From Pseudomonas frederiksbergensis (GTDB taxonomy: Bacteria; Pseudomonadota; Gammaproteobacteria; Pseudomonadales; Pseudomonadaceae), in contig NZ_CP142104.1 of NCBI RefSeq assembly GCF_035751725.1, positions 3,968,001 to 4,032,000 on the forward strand: DNA of 64,000 nt, given 5' to 3'. The notes under the pieces are model-generated. The model made no database searches. It was given only the letters and a program-made list of their open reading frames with translations, and was not told where the DNA came from. Below are positions 9,222 through 18,875 of the stretch, piece by piece (within the stretch, counting starts at the first letter, position 1; each line of letters starts with the position of its first letter). The position numbers and the translations under genes were made by a program.

Positions 9222-9986
9222 TCAGAGCTTGGCAGGCGTACGCCCCGGCTTCTTGCTCTGCAACAAATGCGAGAACACCGCATGCAAGTCATCCGACGCG
9301 CTTTCTTCGTCGAGGTTGAGCTTGCTGTCGATGTGGTCCATGTGGTGCATCATCAGGTTCACTGCCAAGGCCGCGTCGCGGGCCTCGATGGCGTCGATCA
9401 ATTGGGTGTGTTCGTCATAGGAGCAGTGCGAGCGGTTGCCGCTTTCGTACTGCGCAATGATCAATGAGGTCTGGGACACCAGGCTGCGCTGGAAACTGAT
9501 CAGCGGGGCATTTTTCGCCGCTTCGGCCAGCTTGAGGTGGAATTCGCCCGACAACCGGATGCCGGCGCCACGGTCGCCACGGGAAAAACTGTCGCGCTCG
9601 TCGCTGACCATCTGCCTCAACTCGGCGAGCTGCTCGGCAGTGGCGTGCTGGACCGCCAACTCCGTGATCGCCTTCTCCACCAAGCGCCGGGCGAAGAACA
9701 CCTGGCGAGCTTCCTCGACGCTAGGGCTTGCCACCACTGCACCACGATTGGGCCGCAGCAGCACCACGCCTTCATGGGCCAGGCGTGACAGTGCACGGCG
9801 AATGATGGTGCGGCTGACCCCGAAAATCTCCCCAAGTGCCTCTTCGCTCAATTTGGTACCGGGCGCCAGGCGCTGTTCGAGGATGGCCTCGAAAATGTGC
9901 GCATAGACAATGTCGTCCTGGGTTCCGCTGCGGCCGGCTTTGCCTGCTCGCGGTTGTTTCTTGAGGGGCTGCAACTGTTCGTTCAT
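9222..9986 (-). CDS. GntR-family (FCD) transcriptional regulator of the purine cluster
   Basis: 254 residues from the ATG at 9986; a GTG two codons upstream is an alternative start. The winged helix (about 25-90) contains LGEIFGVSRTIIRRALSRL, followed by an FCD ligand domain with metal-type histidines (SGEFHLKLAEAA, MMHHMDHID). It lies between guaD and the divergently transcribed transporter, so it probably regulates one or both. The N-terminus is rich in Lys/Arg/Pro and probably disordered. The effector is unknown. Confidence 0.88.
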   Translation of the reverse strand: MNEQLQPLKKQPRAGKAGRSGTQDDIVYAHIFEAILEQRLAPGTKLSEEALGEIFGVSRTIIRRALSRLAHEGVVLLRPNRGAVVASPSVEEARQVFFARRLVEKAITELAVQHATAEQLAELRQMVSDERDSFSRGDRGAGIRLSGEFHLKLAEAAKNAPLISFQRSLVSQTSLIIAQYESGNRSHCSYDEHTQLIDAIEARDAALAVNLMMHHMDHIDSKLNLDEESASDDLHAVFSHLLQSKKPGRTPAKL

Positions 9987-10079
9987 GGGCACTCGAGTCG
10001 GGAGAACTGCGGCGATTTAACCGTGACTGTAATACGGCACAGCGGGTCGCTGGCAAGTATCGCGTAAAAAACACGTCGA

Positions 10080-10089
10080 TTGTACACAA
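10080..10089. promoter_or_regulatory. Candidate GntR operator between regulator and transporter
   Basis: TTGTACACAA is an inverted repeat TTGT-N2-ACAA in the 297-bp region between the GntR gene at 9222-9986 and the transporter at 10284. The form suits an FCD-type GntR operator. It is short, so chance occurrence cannot be excluded. The rest of this gap has no other strong signal. Confidence 0.35.
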
Positions 10090-10283
10090 CCTCTGATGGC
10101 AACACGACTGTACGGCTATTTGCGGACACGGCTGTATTGCAACCGATGATGAGGTTGAGTTTAGGCTTGAACCTCGGTTTTGTGGCGAAGGAGCTTGCTA
10201 CCGCAGGATTGCGCAGCAATCCCCCCGCACAAGCAACGGCTCGCCCAAGTCCAGACAATCTACAACAAGGATCACCGCCCACC

Positions 10284-11474
10284 ATGACCGAAGTCACGAC
10301 CGCGCCACTTCGTCCATTGGCCGATACATCGCCCTCGGCCATTGTCGCCGGCTTCATCGCCATGATGACCGGCTACACCAGCTCCCTGGTGCTGATGTTC
10401 CAGGCCGGGCAAGCGGCGGGCCTGACCAGCGGCCAGATTTCCTCATGGATCTGGGCCATTTCCATCGGCATGGCGGTGTGCTCCATCGGCCTGTCGCTGC
10501 GCTACCGCACGCCCATCACCATCGCCTGGTCGACACCCGGCGCGGCGTTGCTGATTACCAGCCTCGGCGGCGTGAGTTATGGCGAGGCGATCGGTGCGTA
10601 TATCACATGCGCCATCCTGGTCACGATCTGCGGCCTGACCGGTAGCTTCGAGCGCTTGGTCAAGCGTATTCCAGCCTCGCTCGCGGCGGCGCTGCTGGCG
10701 GGTATCCTGTTCAAGATCGGCAGCGAGATCTTCGTCGCCGCCCAGCATCGCACCGGCCTGGTGCTGGGGATGTTTTTTACCTACCTGATCATCAAGCGCC
10801 TGTCGCCGCGTTATGCCGTGCTGGCGGCGCTGCTGGTCGGCACGGCGCTGTCGGGCCTGCTTGGGCTCCTGGATTTCAGCGGTTTCGCCCTGGAAGTCGC
10901 GACGCCGGTCTGGACCACGCCGCACTTTTCCCTGGCAGCCACCATCAGCATCGGCGTCCCGCTGTTCGTGGTGGCAATGACCTCGCAAAACATGCCCGGC
11001 ATCGCGGTATTGCGCGCCGATGGCTACAACGTGCCGGCCTCGCCGTTGATCACCAGCACCGGCATCGCTTCGTTGTTGCTGGCGCCGTTCGGCTCGCATG
11101 GCATTAATCTGGCGGCCATCAGCGCGGCCATCTGCACCGGGCCCCACGCCCACGAAGATCGCAACAAGCGCTACACGGCGGCGGTCTGGTGCGGGATTTT
11201 CTACGGGGTCGCCGGGGTGTTCGGCGCGACGCTGGCGGCGTTGTTCGCGGCATTGCCGAAGGAACTGGTGCTGTCGATTGCGGCGCTGGCACTGTTCGGG
11301 TCGATCATCAATGGCCTGAGCATCGCCATGAACGAAGTGAAGGAACGGGAAGCGGCGCTGATCACCTTCATGGTCACGGCGTCGGGGCTGACGCTGTTTT
11401 CCATTGGTTCGGCATTCTGGGGAATTGTCGCGGGGGTATTGACGCTGCTGATCCTGAACTGGCGTAGCGCCTGA
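10284..11474 (+). CDS. BenE-family (benzoate/H+ symporter type) membrane transporter
   Basis: 396 residues and about 11-12 hydrophobic segments over nearly the whole length. The sequence resembles BenE-type proton symporters (IVAGFIAMMTGYTSSLVLM, YRTPITIAWSTPGAALL, MTSQNMPGIAVLR, GSHGINLAAISAAI). The ATG at 10284 is used because the BenE N-terminus begins there; the open frame extends upstream but that part is not hydrophobic. Family members move benzoate or related acids. Its place beside purine genes and a divergent GntR regulator suggests a purine-related or regulated aromatic substrate here, which is inference only. The gene is followed by a bidirectional terminator. Confidence 0.85.
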   Translation: MTEVTTAPLRPLADTSPSAIVAGFIAMMTGYTSSLVLMFQAGQAAGLTSGQISSWIWAISIGMAVCSIGLSLRYRTPITIAWSTPGAALLITSLGGVSYGEAIGAYITCAILVTICGLTGSFERLVKRIPASLAAALLAGILFKIGSEIFVAAQHRTGLVLGMFFTYLIIKRLSPRYAVLAALLVGTALSGLLGLLDFSGFALEVATPVWTTPHFSLAATISIGVPLFVVAMTSQNMPGIAVLRADGYNVPASPLITSTGIASLLLAPFGSHGINLAAISAAICTGPHAHEDRNKRYTAAVWCGIFYGVAGVFGATLAALFAALPKELVLSIAALALFGSIINGLSIAMNEVKEREAALITFMVTASGLTLFSIGSAFWGIVAGVLTLLILNWRSA

Positions 11475-11523
11475 CAACTTATAAAGCTTCGCGGCCTGGC
11501 ATGTCCCCATAAATGGCAGGCAC

Positions 11524-11560
11524 AAAAAAACCGGCACCCGTAAAGGTCGCCGGTTTTTTT
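11524..11560. terminator. Bidirectional intrinsic terminator between benE-like gene and yggL
   Basis: CCGGC at 11531-11535 pairs with GCCGG at 11549-11553, flanked by seven A on the left and seven T on the right, so it can terminate both converging genes. Confidence 0.85.
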
Positions 11561-11568
11561 CTACACCA

Positions 11569-11913
11569 TCAAGCCTTCGGATTGATCGGCTTTTCCGGAT
11601 ACCACACGTCCAGCAGCGGGCTGACTTCAACGCTGGTCAGCTCAGGACGGGCTTTGAGCCAGGCTTCTACGGCAGCGCGCTGCTCTTCGGTGACCGAGCC
11701 ACGCTTCTGCAGGCAAACCAGACCGTAGTCGTCACCGCCGACATAACCCAGGCCGTTGGCTTCCATGGCTTCTTTCAGGAAAGCGTCGAGGAAAGCGTCA
11801 ATAGCCTCATCGGCCAGATCTTCTTTGAAATCCAGGTTCAGTTCGAAACCCAGCTCTTGAAATTCATCCACGCACAGCTTTTTGCGCAGACGCTGGGAAC
11901 GGTTAGTCGCCAT
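11569..11913 (-). CDS. yggL: YggL-family protein (DUF469)
   Basis: 114 residues, small, soluble and acidic after a basic N-terminus (MATNRSQRLRKKLCVDEFQELGF). It matches the YggL/DUF469 family, which in E. coli associates with the 50S ribosome; the exact role is unsettled. The ATG at 11913 is chosen because the conserved MATNRSQRLRKKL starts there, with a gagg-type ribosome binding site upstream. Monocistronic, ending in the shared terminator. Confidence 0.88.
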   Translation of the reverse strand: MATNRSQRLRKKLCVDEFQELGFELNLDFKEDLADEAIDAFLDAFLKEAMEANGLGYVGGDDYGLVCLQKRGSVTEEQRAAVEAWLKARPELTSVEVSPLLDVWYPEKPINPKA

Positions 11914-12146
11914 TGAAACAATCCTCATAAGTAATAACGGCCGGCACTTTACCAGTTTGGTGCGTCGATTGCCCGACTGATCGGGCATCTACCCCTACCG
12001 CCGGTAAAAAAATACCGCTTCGGCGGGCTTGGGCACGGCACAAGCCGTTGCGCCTTGGGGCATAATGCCGAACATTCATGACCGTTGAGGACGTTCATTT
12101 TCATGTCCTCGTCTTTTTCCCCCTCGCCTGCAGGGTTTTACTTCAC

Positions 12147-13613
12147 ATGATCAAATCTTTGCGTCCACTGCTCCTGGCCAGCCTTCTTCTTCCCTTGGCC
12201 CTTCCTGCTTCCACCAGCGCCGCCACCATCAACACCGCCCTGTCGCCCAATGTGCAAAAAGCGCTGAAGAACAGCAAACTGCAAGACAACGCTCTCTCCC
12301 TGGTAATGGTTCCGCTCAACGGCCCGGGCATGCCGACGCTGTACAACGCCGATGTCTCGGTGAACCCAGCGTCCACCATGAAACTGGTAACAACCTATGC
12401 AGCCCTGGAAATGCTCGGGCCGAACCATCAGTGGAAAACCGAGTTCTACACCGACGGAACCCTCAATGGCGGGATCCTCAATGGCAACCTGTACCTCAAG
12501 GGCGGCGGCGATCCCAAGCTGAACATGGAAAAGCTCTGGCTGTTGATGCGCGACTTGCGGGCCAACGGTGTGCAACAGGTGACGGGCGACCTGGTGCTCG
12601 ATCGCAGCTTTTTCATCCAGCCGCAATTGCCCGAGTTCAACGATGACGGCAATGACGAGAACAAACCCTTCCTGGTCAAGCCGGACTCGCTGCTGGTCAA
12701 CCTCAAGGCCTTGCGCTTCGTGGCCCGCAATGACGGCGGCCGGGTGCTGGTGTCGGTGGAACCGCCGATTGCCAGCATTCGCATCGAAAACGTGGTCAAG
12801 GCCGTCAATGGCAAGCAATGTGCCGGCGGCGTTCGCTACAACCCCGTAGCCCAGGCCGATGGCAGCATGACCGTCACCGTCAGCGGCCAACTGGGTGAAG
12901 GTTGCAGCTCCCAGACCTACCTGTCGCTGCTCGATCACGCCACTTACACCGCGGGTGCCGTGCGGGCGATCTGGAAGGAGCTGGGCGGCAGCATCCAGGG
13001 CAACGACCGCCTGGCCGCGACGCCAAAGAGCGCCAAGCTGCTGGCCCGGGCATTCTCGCCGGACCTGGCGGAGATCATCCGCGACATCAACAAATACAGT
13101 AACAACACCATGGCCCAGCAACTGTTCCTGAGCCTGGGCGCGGAATTTCGCAACGAGGCAGACGGTGACGACGCCAAGGCTGCGCAACGTGTTGTGCGCC
13201 AATGGCTGGCCAAGAAAGGCATCACGGCGCCGCACCTGGTGATGGAGAATGGCTCGGGCCTGTCCCGCGCGGAACGGGTCAGCGCCCGGGAAATGGCAGC
13301 GATGCTGCAAGCGGCATGGCGCAGCCCGTACGCGGCGGAGTTTGTCAGTTCGATGCCCATCGCCGGCACCGACGGCACCATGCGCAAACGCCTGAAGACC
13401 ACCGCCATGGCCGGCGAAGCCCACATAAAGACCGGCACGTTGAATACCGTGCGCGCCATCGCCGGCTACAGCCGCGACATCAACGGCAATACCTGGGCGG
13501 TGGTGGCGATCCTCAACGATCCGAAGCCATGGGGCGCTTCCTCTGTGCTGGACCAAGTGCTGCTGGATCTGTATCGCCAGCCGAAACTGCCGCAGGCGGC
13601 TTCGCTGCTCTGA
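12147..13613 (+). CDS. dacB: D-alanyl-D-alanine carboxypeptidase/endopeptidase, PBP4 type
   Basis: 488 residues. A class C low-molecular-mass penicillin-binding protein that trims peptidoglycan peptides in the periplasm. A signal peptide (about residues 1-25, ending STSAA) precedes the transpeptidase fold. The active-site motifs are STMK (Ser76, Lys79), YSNNTMAQQ carrying the SxN triad, and HIKTGTLN carrying KTG. The large insertion between the first two motifs (about 90-290) is typical of PBP4. The ATG at 12147 gives a proper signal peptide, whereas the longer frame would bury it. Confidence 0.95.
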   Translation: MIKSLRPLLLASLLLPLALPASTSAATINTALSPNVQKALKNSKLQDNALSLVMVPLNGPGMPTLYNADVSVNPASTMKLVTTYAALEMLGPNHQWKTEFYTDGTLNGGILNGNLYLKGGGDPKLNMEKLWLLMRDLRANGVQQVTGDLVLDRSFFIQPQLPEFNDDGNDENKPFLVKPDSLLVNLKALRFVARNDGGRVLVSVEPPIASIRIENVVKAVNGKQCAGGVRYNPVAQADGSMTVTVSGQLGEGCSSQTYLSLLDHATYTAGAVRAIWKELGGSIQGNDRLAATPKSAKLLARAFSPDLAEIIRDINKYSNNTMAQQLFLSLGAEFRNEADGDDAKAAQRVVRQWLAKKGITAPHLVMENGSGLSRAERVSAREMAAMLQAAWRSPYAAEFVSSMPIAGTDGTMRKRLKTTAMAGEAHIKTGTLNTVRAIAGYSRDINGNTWAVVAILNDPKPWGASSVLDQVLLDLYRQPKLPQAASLL

Positions 13614-13620
13614 TCGCAGA

Positions 13621-13657
13621 GGCTGGTGTGGGAGCGGGCTTGCTCGCTCCCACAGCC
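13621..13657. repeat. REP-like palindrome between dacB and the diguanylate cyclase
   Basis: A perfect 10-bp stem (13627-13636 with 13645-13654) of the TGTGGGAGCG type, extended by GGCT/AGCC outer pairing. It lies between two converging genes. This is the commonest REP form of P. fluorescens-type genomes. Confidence 0.8.
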
Positions 13658-13681
13658 AGGTTGCATATCCCAGGCTGCTTG

Positions 13682-16072
13682 CTACCCCGCCTGCACCTCC
13701 ACCCGATCCCTTCCAGCCTGCTTCGCCGCATACACCCCGGCGTCAGCCCGCAGCAACAACGCATCGGCACCTTCGCCGGCGCGCCAACTGGCGACGCCGA
13801 AACTCGCGGTGATGACGCCGACGTCATCGATCGGCGCGCTTCGAAGGCCGTCCCACAACCCCAACGCCAGCGTGTAGGCACTTTCGCTATCCGTATTCGG
13901 ACACAGCACCACGAACTCCTCCCCACCCAACCGGCAGAACACATCGGTGCGGCGCAATCGCTGGGTGATCCGCTGGCAGACCGCCTGCAATACCCGATCC
14001 CCCACCGCATGGCCGTGCTGGTCGTTGATGCGCTTGAAATGATCAATATCGAGCATGATCACCGTCAGGTCCCCGGAGCCGCGCTCGACCCGGGTCATTT
14101 CCGACGTAAGGCGTTCCTGGAAGTAGCGCCGGTTGCGAATTCCGGTCAAGGCGTCGGTGACCGACAGCGCCCGCAACTCTTCCTCGACGCGCTTGAGGTC
14201 GGAAATATCCGAAATATAGCCGTGCCACAACACACCGCCGCCCGGCAACTGTTCAGGTGTCGCCTCGCCTCGCACCCAACGCAGGCCGCGATGCGGCAGT
14301 TGCACGCGATATTCTTCTCGCCAAGGGCTCAAGGTATCGGCCGACGTGCGAATCGAGGCGCGCACGCGTGCACTGTCCAATGGATGGATACGCGAGAAAA
14401 TCGCTTCAGCGTGCCGCACCAGCACATCCGGCTCCAGTTCATAGATGTCGCGGATGCCATCGCTGGCGTAGATCACACTGAAGCCGCCATTGAAATCCAT
14501 CTTGAACTGGTAGATGCCACCAGGCACATGGGCGCTGAGTTTCTTCAACAAAAGATCCCTTGCCGCCAGCGCCTCGTGGACGCGCTTGCGCTCGGTGATG
14601 TCGATGCAGATCGCCAGGTGCCCGACCCATAAGCCCTGGTCATCGAGTACCGGCGCGGCCAACATGTTGACCGTCAGGTGGCTGCCGTCGCGGCGCACCA
14701 GGGTCCACTCGCGGGCCTGCTGTCCACCCTGTTCGCCACCCTCGAGCAACATCGCATGGCACGTGGGGATCGGTTTGCCAAAGCGGGCCGCCAGCTGTGC
14801 GGCACGGTACTGCAATTCGCGGGGAACATGGAGGCTCTCCAGGGTCATGCTTTGCAGGACATCGCAGCTGCGGTAGCCGAGCATCTGTTCGGCGCCGGCA
14901 TTGAAGGTGGTTATCACACCGCGCAGGTCGGTGGCGATGATCGCAACCTGTGTCGCGGCGTCCAGCACGCCTTTCAATTGGCCATGGGTGCCGCGCAGTT
15001 CCGATTCCCTGGCGCGCAGTTCCCGGGTTCGCTGCTCCACCAATGCCAAGGCACGTTGCCGTTGACTGACCAGCATATAAAGCAAGGCGCTGAGCAACAG
15101 GCTGATCAAGCCTCCCAGCACCGTGAGGCTGATCACGCTGGAATGACTGCTCGACAGGAATGCAAGACTGGGCCGCAACTCTATGCGGAAGTCATGATCG
15201 GCGAGGCGCACCATCCGTACCGCCGACAAGTCGCTTTCGCCCGGCCGGTTCGAGGTTTCGAACAGGAGTTCCCAAGGGAGCTCGTGGGCGGAATCAAGCA
15301 CGCGCATCGACAGGTTGTCATCGTCAACCTCCGGCAGGCCATCGGCGACCAACTGGCGCATGCTGATCGCCGCCACCACGTAACCGAACGGCTCGCCGGC
15401 TGATTGCTTGAAAACAGGCGCTGCCAGCATGACTCCACGGGAAAGGGCCGGATCGCCTCCAATCAGGTCTATGGGCTCGGAAACCACCAAGGCGCTATGC
15501 TGACGGGCCCGTTCAAGTGTGGCGCGGCGCATAGGGTGCGAAAGCAAATCCAGGCCCAGCGGCGCGCTAAAGGATGGCTGGCTCTGGACGTACAGCACCG
15601 GAACATATTCGTCCCGTTCCTCGGCCACGCGCAGGTTCCCAGCCTCGTCCGGTTCACGCACGGTAAAGGTGCCGGACACTTCGGCCCGTGCCCGTTCTTC
15701 AAATGCCTGGCGCTCCCCTTTCAGCACCCGAGGCGCCCAAGCGAAAGCCCAGGTACGCCGCAGCAACGCTTCGGTGTAGCCATGGAATTCGTAGCTGGAA
15801 ACCCCAGCGGAGTTGGCGAAAAAGCGCCTCAGACTGTCAAGACGTTGCTCTTGGTCCTGGAAACGCTCTTCGAGGCGGGTATAGCGTTCTTCGGCCAACA
15901 ATTCAAAGCGCTGACGCAATTGCTGGTTGAATTGTTTCAACGTGCCCCAGGCTAACAAACCGGTCAGCAGCAGGCCCGCCACCAGAACCAACCACGCCAC
16001 TAGCCATGCCGAAACATCTTCGCTGATAAAGCCCAGGATCCTGGGGCGCACCTGATGTAATGCCATACACAT
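13682..16072 (-). CDS. Membrane diguanylate cyclase with periplasmic CHASE-type, PAS and GGDEF domains
   Basis: 796 residues. An N-terminal membrane segment (about 22-45), a periplasmic sensor of CHASE type (about 70-300) and a second membrane segment (about 315-340) are followed by two PAS/PAC modules (about 365-500 and 510-630). The GGDEF domain (about 635-790) has the active-site form GGEEF. A product-inhibition site RRTD sits five residues before it, so it should make cyclic di-GMP and be feedback inhibited. No EAL domain is present. The input signal is unknown. It is transcribed after rlmL in the same direction, 132 bases apart. Met1 and Met3 are both possible starts. Confidence 0.9.
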   Translation of the reverse strand: MCMALHQVRPRILGFISEDVSAWLVAWLVLVAGLLLTGLLAWGTLKQFNQQLRQRFELLAEERYTRLEERFQDQEQRLDSLRRFFANSAGVSSYEFHGYTEALLRRTWAFAWAPRVLKGERQAFEERARAEVSGTFTVREPDEAGNLRVAEERDEYVPVLYVQSQPSFSAPLGLDLLSHPMRRATLERARQHSALVVSEPIDLIGGDPALSRGVMLAAPVFKQSAGEPFGYVVAAISMRQLVADGLPEVDDDNLSMRVLDSAHELPWELLFETSNRPGESDLSAVRMVRLADHDFRIELRPSLAFLSSSHSSVISLTVLGGLISLLLSALLYMLVSQRQRALALVEQRTRELRARESELRGTHGQLKGVLDAATQVAIIATDLRGVITTFNAGAEQMLGYRSCDVLQSMTLESLHVPRELQYRAAQLAARFGKPIPTCHAMLLEGGEQGGQQAREWTLVRRDGSHLTVNMLAAPVLDDQGLWVGHLAICIDITERKRVHEALAARDLLLKKLSAHVPGGIYQFKMDFNGGFSVIYASDGIRDIYELEPDVLVRHAEAIFSRIHPLDSARVRASIRTSADTLSPWREEYRVQLPHRGLRWVRGEATPEQLPGGGVLWHGYISDISDLKRVEEELRALSVTDALTGIRNRRYFQERLTSEMTRVERGSGDLTVIMLDIDHFKRINDQHGHAVGDRVLQAVCQRITQRLRRTDVFCRLGGEEFVVLCPNTDSESAYTLALGLWDGLRSAPIDDVGVITASFGVASWRAGEGADALLLRADAGVYAAKQAGRDRVEVQAG

Positions 16073-16164
16073 AACTCAGAAAAGGACCAGGCGTAGGTAA
16101 AGCCCCGGCCACAGCCTAAGTTATAGCTATCTGCCATCACTTTAGCCAGCCCCAGGAATGCCAG

Positions 16165-16185
16165 GAGCCTTGAATTTCAAGGCTC
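16165..16185. repeat. Perfect 10-bp inverted repeat between rlmL and the cyclase gene
   Basis: Two 10-base arms (16165-16174 and 16176-16185) around one T, 20 bases after the rlmL stop on the minus strand. There is no T run on the minus strand, so it may be a weak terminator, an RNA stabiliser or a protein site. Confidence 0.5.
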
Positions 16186-16204
16186 ACATGGATCCAATGC
16201 CTGC

Positions 16205-18475
16205 TCAGCGCGCCATGATTTTCCAGGCGCGGTGGATCTTGCCGTTGCGGGCGAAATCCGGGTCGATGGTCTTGGCGGTGATTTCCTCCACCGCGTAGCG
16301 CTCGGCCAGGTTCTCTTCGAGCTGGAACTTGCGGAAGTTGTTGGAGAAATACAGCACGCCGCCCGGCGCCAGGCGCGCCATGGCCAGGTCGAGTAATTGC
16401 ACGTGGTCGCGCTGCACGTCGAACACCCCTTCCATGCGCTTGGAGTTGGAGAAGGTCGGCGGGTCGATGAAGATCAAGTCGTACTCGTCGCGACTGGCTT
16501 CAAGCCAGGCCATGACGTCGCCTTGCTCCAGGCGGTTCTTGTCGGAAAAACCATTGAGCGACAGGTTGCGCCGTGCCCAGTCCAGGTAGGTTTTCGACAG
16601 GTCGACGCTGGTGGTGCTGCGGGCACCGCCCTTGGCAGCGTGGACGCTGGCGGTCGCGGTGTAGCAGAACAGGTTGAGGAAACGCTTGCCGGCCGCCTCC
16701 TTCTGGATCCGCAAGCGCATCGGCCGGTGGTCGAGGAACAAGCCGGTGTCAAGGTAATCCGTGAGGTTGACCAGCAGCTTCACGCCGCCTTCGTTGACCT
16801 CGGTGAACTTGCCCTGGGCGCTCTGGCGCTCGTATTGCTTGGTGCCGCTCTGGCGCTCGCGACGCTTGATGACAACGCGGCTCTTGTCGATATTCAAGGC
16901 CTGGGGAATCGCCGCCAGGGCGTCGAACAACCGGGCCGAGGCCTTTTCCGGATCGATGGATTTGGGCGCGGCGTATTCCTGGACATGGACCCAGTCGTGA
17001 TACAGGTCGATGGCCATCGAGTATTCCGGCATGTCGGCATCGTAGACGCGATAGCACTCCACGCCCTCACGCTTGGCCCATTTGCTCAATTGCTTGAGGT
17101 TTTTCTGCAGGCGGTTGGCAAACATCTGCCCACCTTCGCTCAGGCGCGCCTGCTCGACCACGGGAGCCGGCGCCGGCGCTGGCTTGATGGGGTTGCCGTT
17201 CTTGTTGTACTGGCGTTCTTGCGGGACATCCGGGGCCTGCTCGTAGGCCGATTGCTCACGCTCGGCCTGGCGTTGCTCCGCAGTGCGGCGCTCGCCGGTA
17301 ACAAACTGATCCGGCAGCACTTTGATCAACAGCAGCTTGCAAGGCAAGGCGCCGTTCCAGAACGAATATTGCTTGTGGCTGCGAATGCCCATGCGCTTGC
17401 CCAGGTCTGGCGCGCCGGTGAACACCGCCGCCTCCCAGTTCAAGCAGGCCTGGCGCAGGCGCTCGCCAAGGTTCTGGTAGAGATACAGCAGGCTGGCCTC
17501 ATCGCCCAGGCGCTCGCCGTACGGCGGGTTGCAGATCACCAGGCCCTTCTGGTTCTGGTCCGGGCGCGGCTCGAAGGTTGCGACTTCGCCCTGATAGATC
17601 TTGATCCACTCGCTCAGCCCGGCGCGCTCGACGTTGTTGCGACCCGGCTGGATCAGCCGCGGGTCGGCCTCGTAGCCACGAATCCACAACGGCGGCTTGG
17701 CCAGCCCGGCGGCGGCGCGTTCACTGGCCTCTTCGTGGAGTTTCTTCCACAACGCCGGCACATGGCCGAGCCACGCGGTAAAGCCCCATTGCTGGCGACG
17801 CAGGTTCGGCGCCATGTCGGCGGCAATCATCCCGGCTTCCACCAGGAACGTGCCGACACCGCACATCGGGTCAGCCAGCGCCCCGCCTTCGGCGGCAATG
17901 CGCGGCCAGCCGGCGCGGATCAGGATCGCGGCAGCGAGGTTTTCCTTCAGCGGTGCCGCGCCTTGCTGCAGGCGATAGCCACGCTGGTGCAAGCTGTGGC
18001 CCGAGAGGTCCAGGGAGAGGATCGCTTCGCCACGGTCCAGGCGCAGGTGGATGCGCAGGTCCGGGTTGAGCTTATCGATGGAAGGACGCTCACCCGACGG
18101 CGTGCGCAATTTGTCGACGATGGCGTCCTTGACCTTCAGGGCGCCGAAATGCGTGTTGTCGATGCCCGAGCCGTGGCCACTGAACTCAACCGCCAGGGTG
18201 CCATCGGCGAGCATGTGGTCTTGCCAATCGACATCCAATACGCCGTGATAAAGATCTTCAGCGTCCTTCATCGGGAAGCGCTTGAGCACCAGCAGCACGC
18301 GGTTCGCCAGGCGCGACCACAGGCAGAGCCGGTAGGCCGTCTCCATGTCGGCGCTACCGCGCACCGCCGAGGTGTGCTCGCGCGCCTCTTCAAGGCCAAG
18401 CCCTACGGCTTCCTCGAGAAGCAGGCCTTCGAGGCCTTTGGGGCAGGTGAGGAAGAGTTCGAAACGGTCGGACAT
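16205..18475 (-). CDS. rlmL: Bifunctional 23S rRNA methyltransferase RlmK/L
   Basis: 756 residues. In E. coli the fused enzyme makes m2G2445 (L half) and m7G2069 (K half) in 23S rRNA. The N-terminal half has a THUMP domain (about 45-155) and an N6/N2-type Rossmann methyltransferase with the NPPYGERL motif. The C-terminal half is a second AdoMet methyltransferase with FLNLFCYTATASVHAA and DPPTFSNSKRM. A charged, Ala/Pro-rich linker lies near 420-460. The ATG at 18475 fits the conserved MSDRFELFLTCPKGLE start. It is divergent from rmf, an arrangement typical of gamma-proteobacteria. Confidence 0.96.
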   Translation of the reverse strand: MSDRFELFLTCPKGLEGLLLEEAVGLGLEEAREHTSAVRGSADMETAYRLCLWSRLANRVLLVLKRFPMKDAEDLYHGVLDVDWQDHMLADGTLAVEFSGHGSGIDNTHFGALKVKDAIVDKLRTPSGERPSIDKLNPDLRIHLRLDRGEAILSLDLSGHSLHQRGYRLQQGAAPLKENLAAAILIRAGWPRIAAEGGALADPMCGVGTFLVEAGMIAADMAPNLRRQQWGFTAWLGHVPALWKKLHEEASERAAAGLAKPPLWIRGYEADPRLIQPGRNNVERAGLSEWIKIYQGEVATFEPRPDQNQKGLVICNPPYGERLGDEASLLYLYQNLGERLRQACLNWEAAVFTGAPDLGKRMGIRSHKQYSFWNGALPCKLLLIKVLPDQFVTGERRTAEQRQAEREQSAYEQAPDVPQERQYNKNGNPIKPAPAPAPVVEQARLSEGGQMFANRLQKNLKQLSKWAKREGVECYRVYDADMPEYSMAIDLYHDWVHVQEYAAPKSIDPEKASARLFDALAAIPQALNIDKSRVVIKRRERQSGTKQYERQSAQGKFTEVNEGGVKLLVNLTDYLDTGLFLDHRPMRLRIQKEAAGKRFLNLFCYTATASVHAAKGGARSTTSVDLSKTYLDWARRNLSLNGFSDKNRLEQGDVMAWLEASRDEYDLIFIDPPTFSNSKRMEGVFDVQRDHVQLLDLAMARLAPGGVLYFSNNFRKFQLEENLAERYAVEEITAKTIDPDFARNGKIHRAWKIMAR

Positions 18476-18875
18476 GGGATTTCCAGAGCCTTTGGCTAAG
18501 TGGACCGGGCAACGCATTGCCGGGCCGGGTTCAATCAGGTGCTTTTCTCAAGAGCACCCGCGTGGCACGAAAGTGTGCCGTTCCGTACTCGCCGCTCAGG
18601 TTCAAAGAGCTTAGATGCGTGTACAGATAAAAAATTCTGTGCAACAAATTGTGAAAAGTCGTCCCTTTCGTCGAATAATACCCGAGTGCAAAGGGGGGAC
18701 ATTCTCGTTCGATACGGGCAACCGCCTTTCAGCGCAGGGCTGATCATACAGGGGTCTTGCCCGAAAGCGGGTGCCGAACACCTGGTTACTTATCGCACTA
18801 ACATCTTTATTGTTACGTGCTTATGACAAAACGATCATTCCATCCCTGTGACGCTTTGGTTAGAACTCACCACAG
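18476..18875. other. Intergenic region between rlmL and rmf, upstream part
   Basis: About 400 bases with no credible gene on either strand. The only structure seen is a 9-bp hairpin at 18538-18558 (ggtgctttt arm). The promoters of rlmL (minus) and rmf (plus) should lie here; the AT-rich stretch near 18790-18835 is the likeliest promoter zone for rmf, but no confident -35/-10 pair was found. Confidence 0.4.

Noticed and set aside
10180..10230. Possible REP element before the BenE-like gene
   Set aside because: Contains a single half resembling GGCGAAGGAGCTTGCTACCGC, without a convincing second arm; possibly a decayed copy.
16397..18499. 700-codon open frame opposite rlmL
   Set aside because: Antisense shadow; rlmL has clear motifs in both halves.
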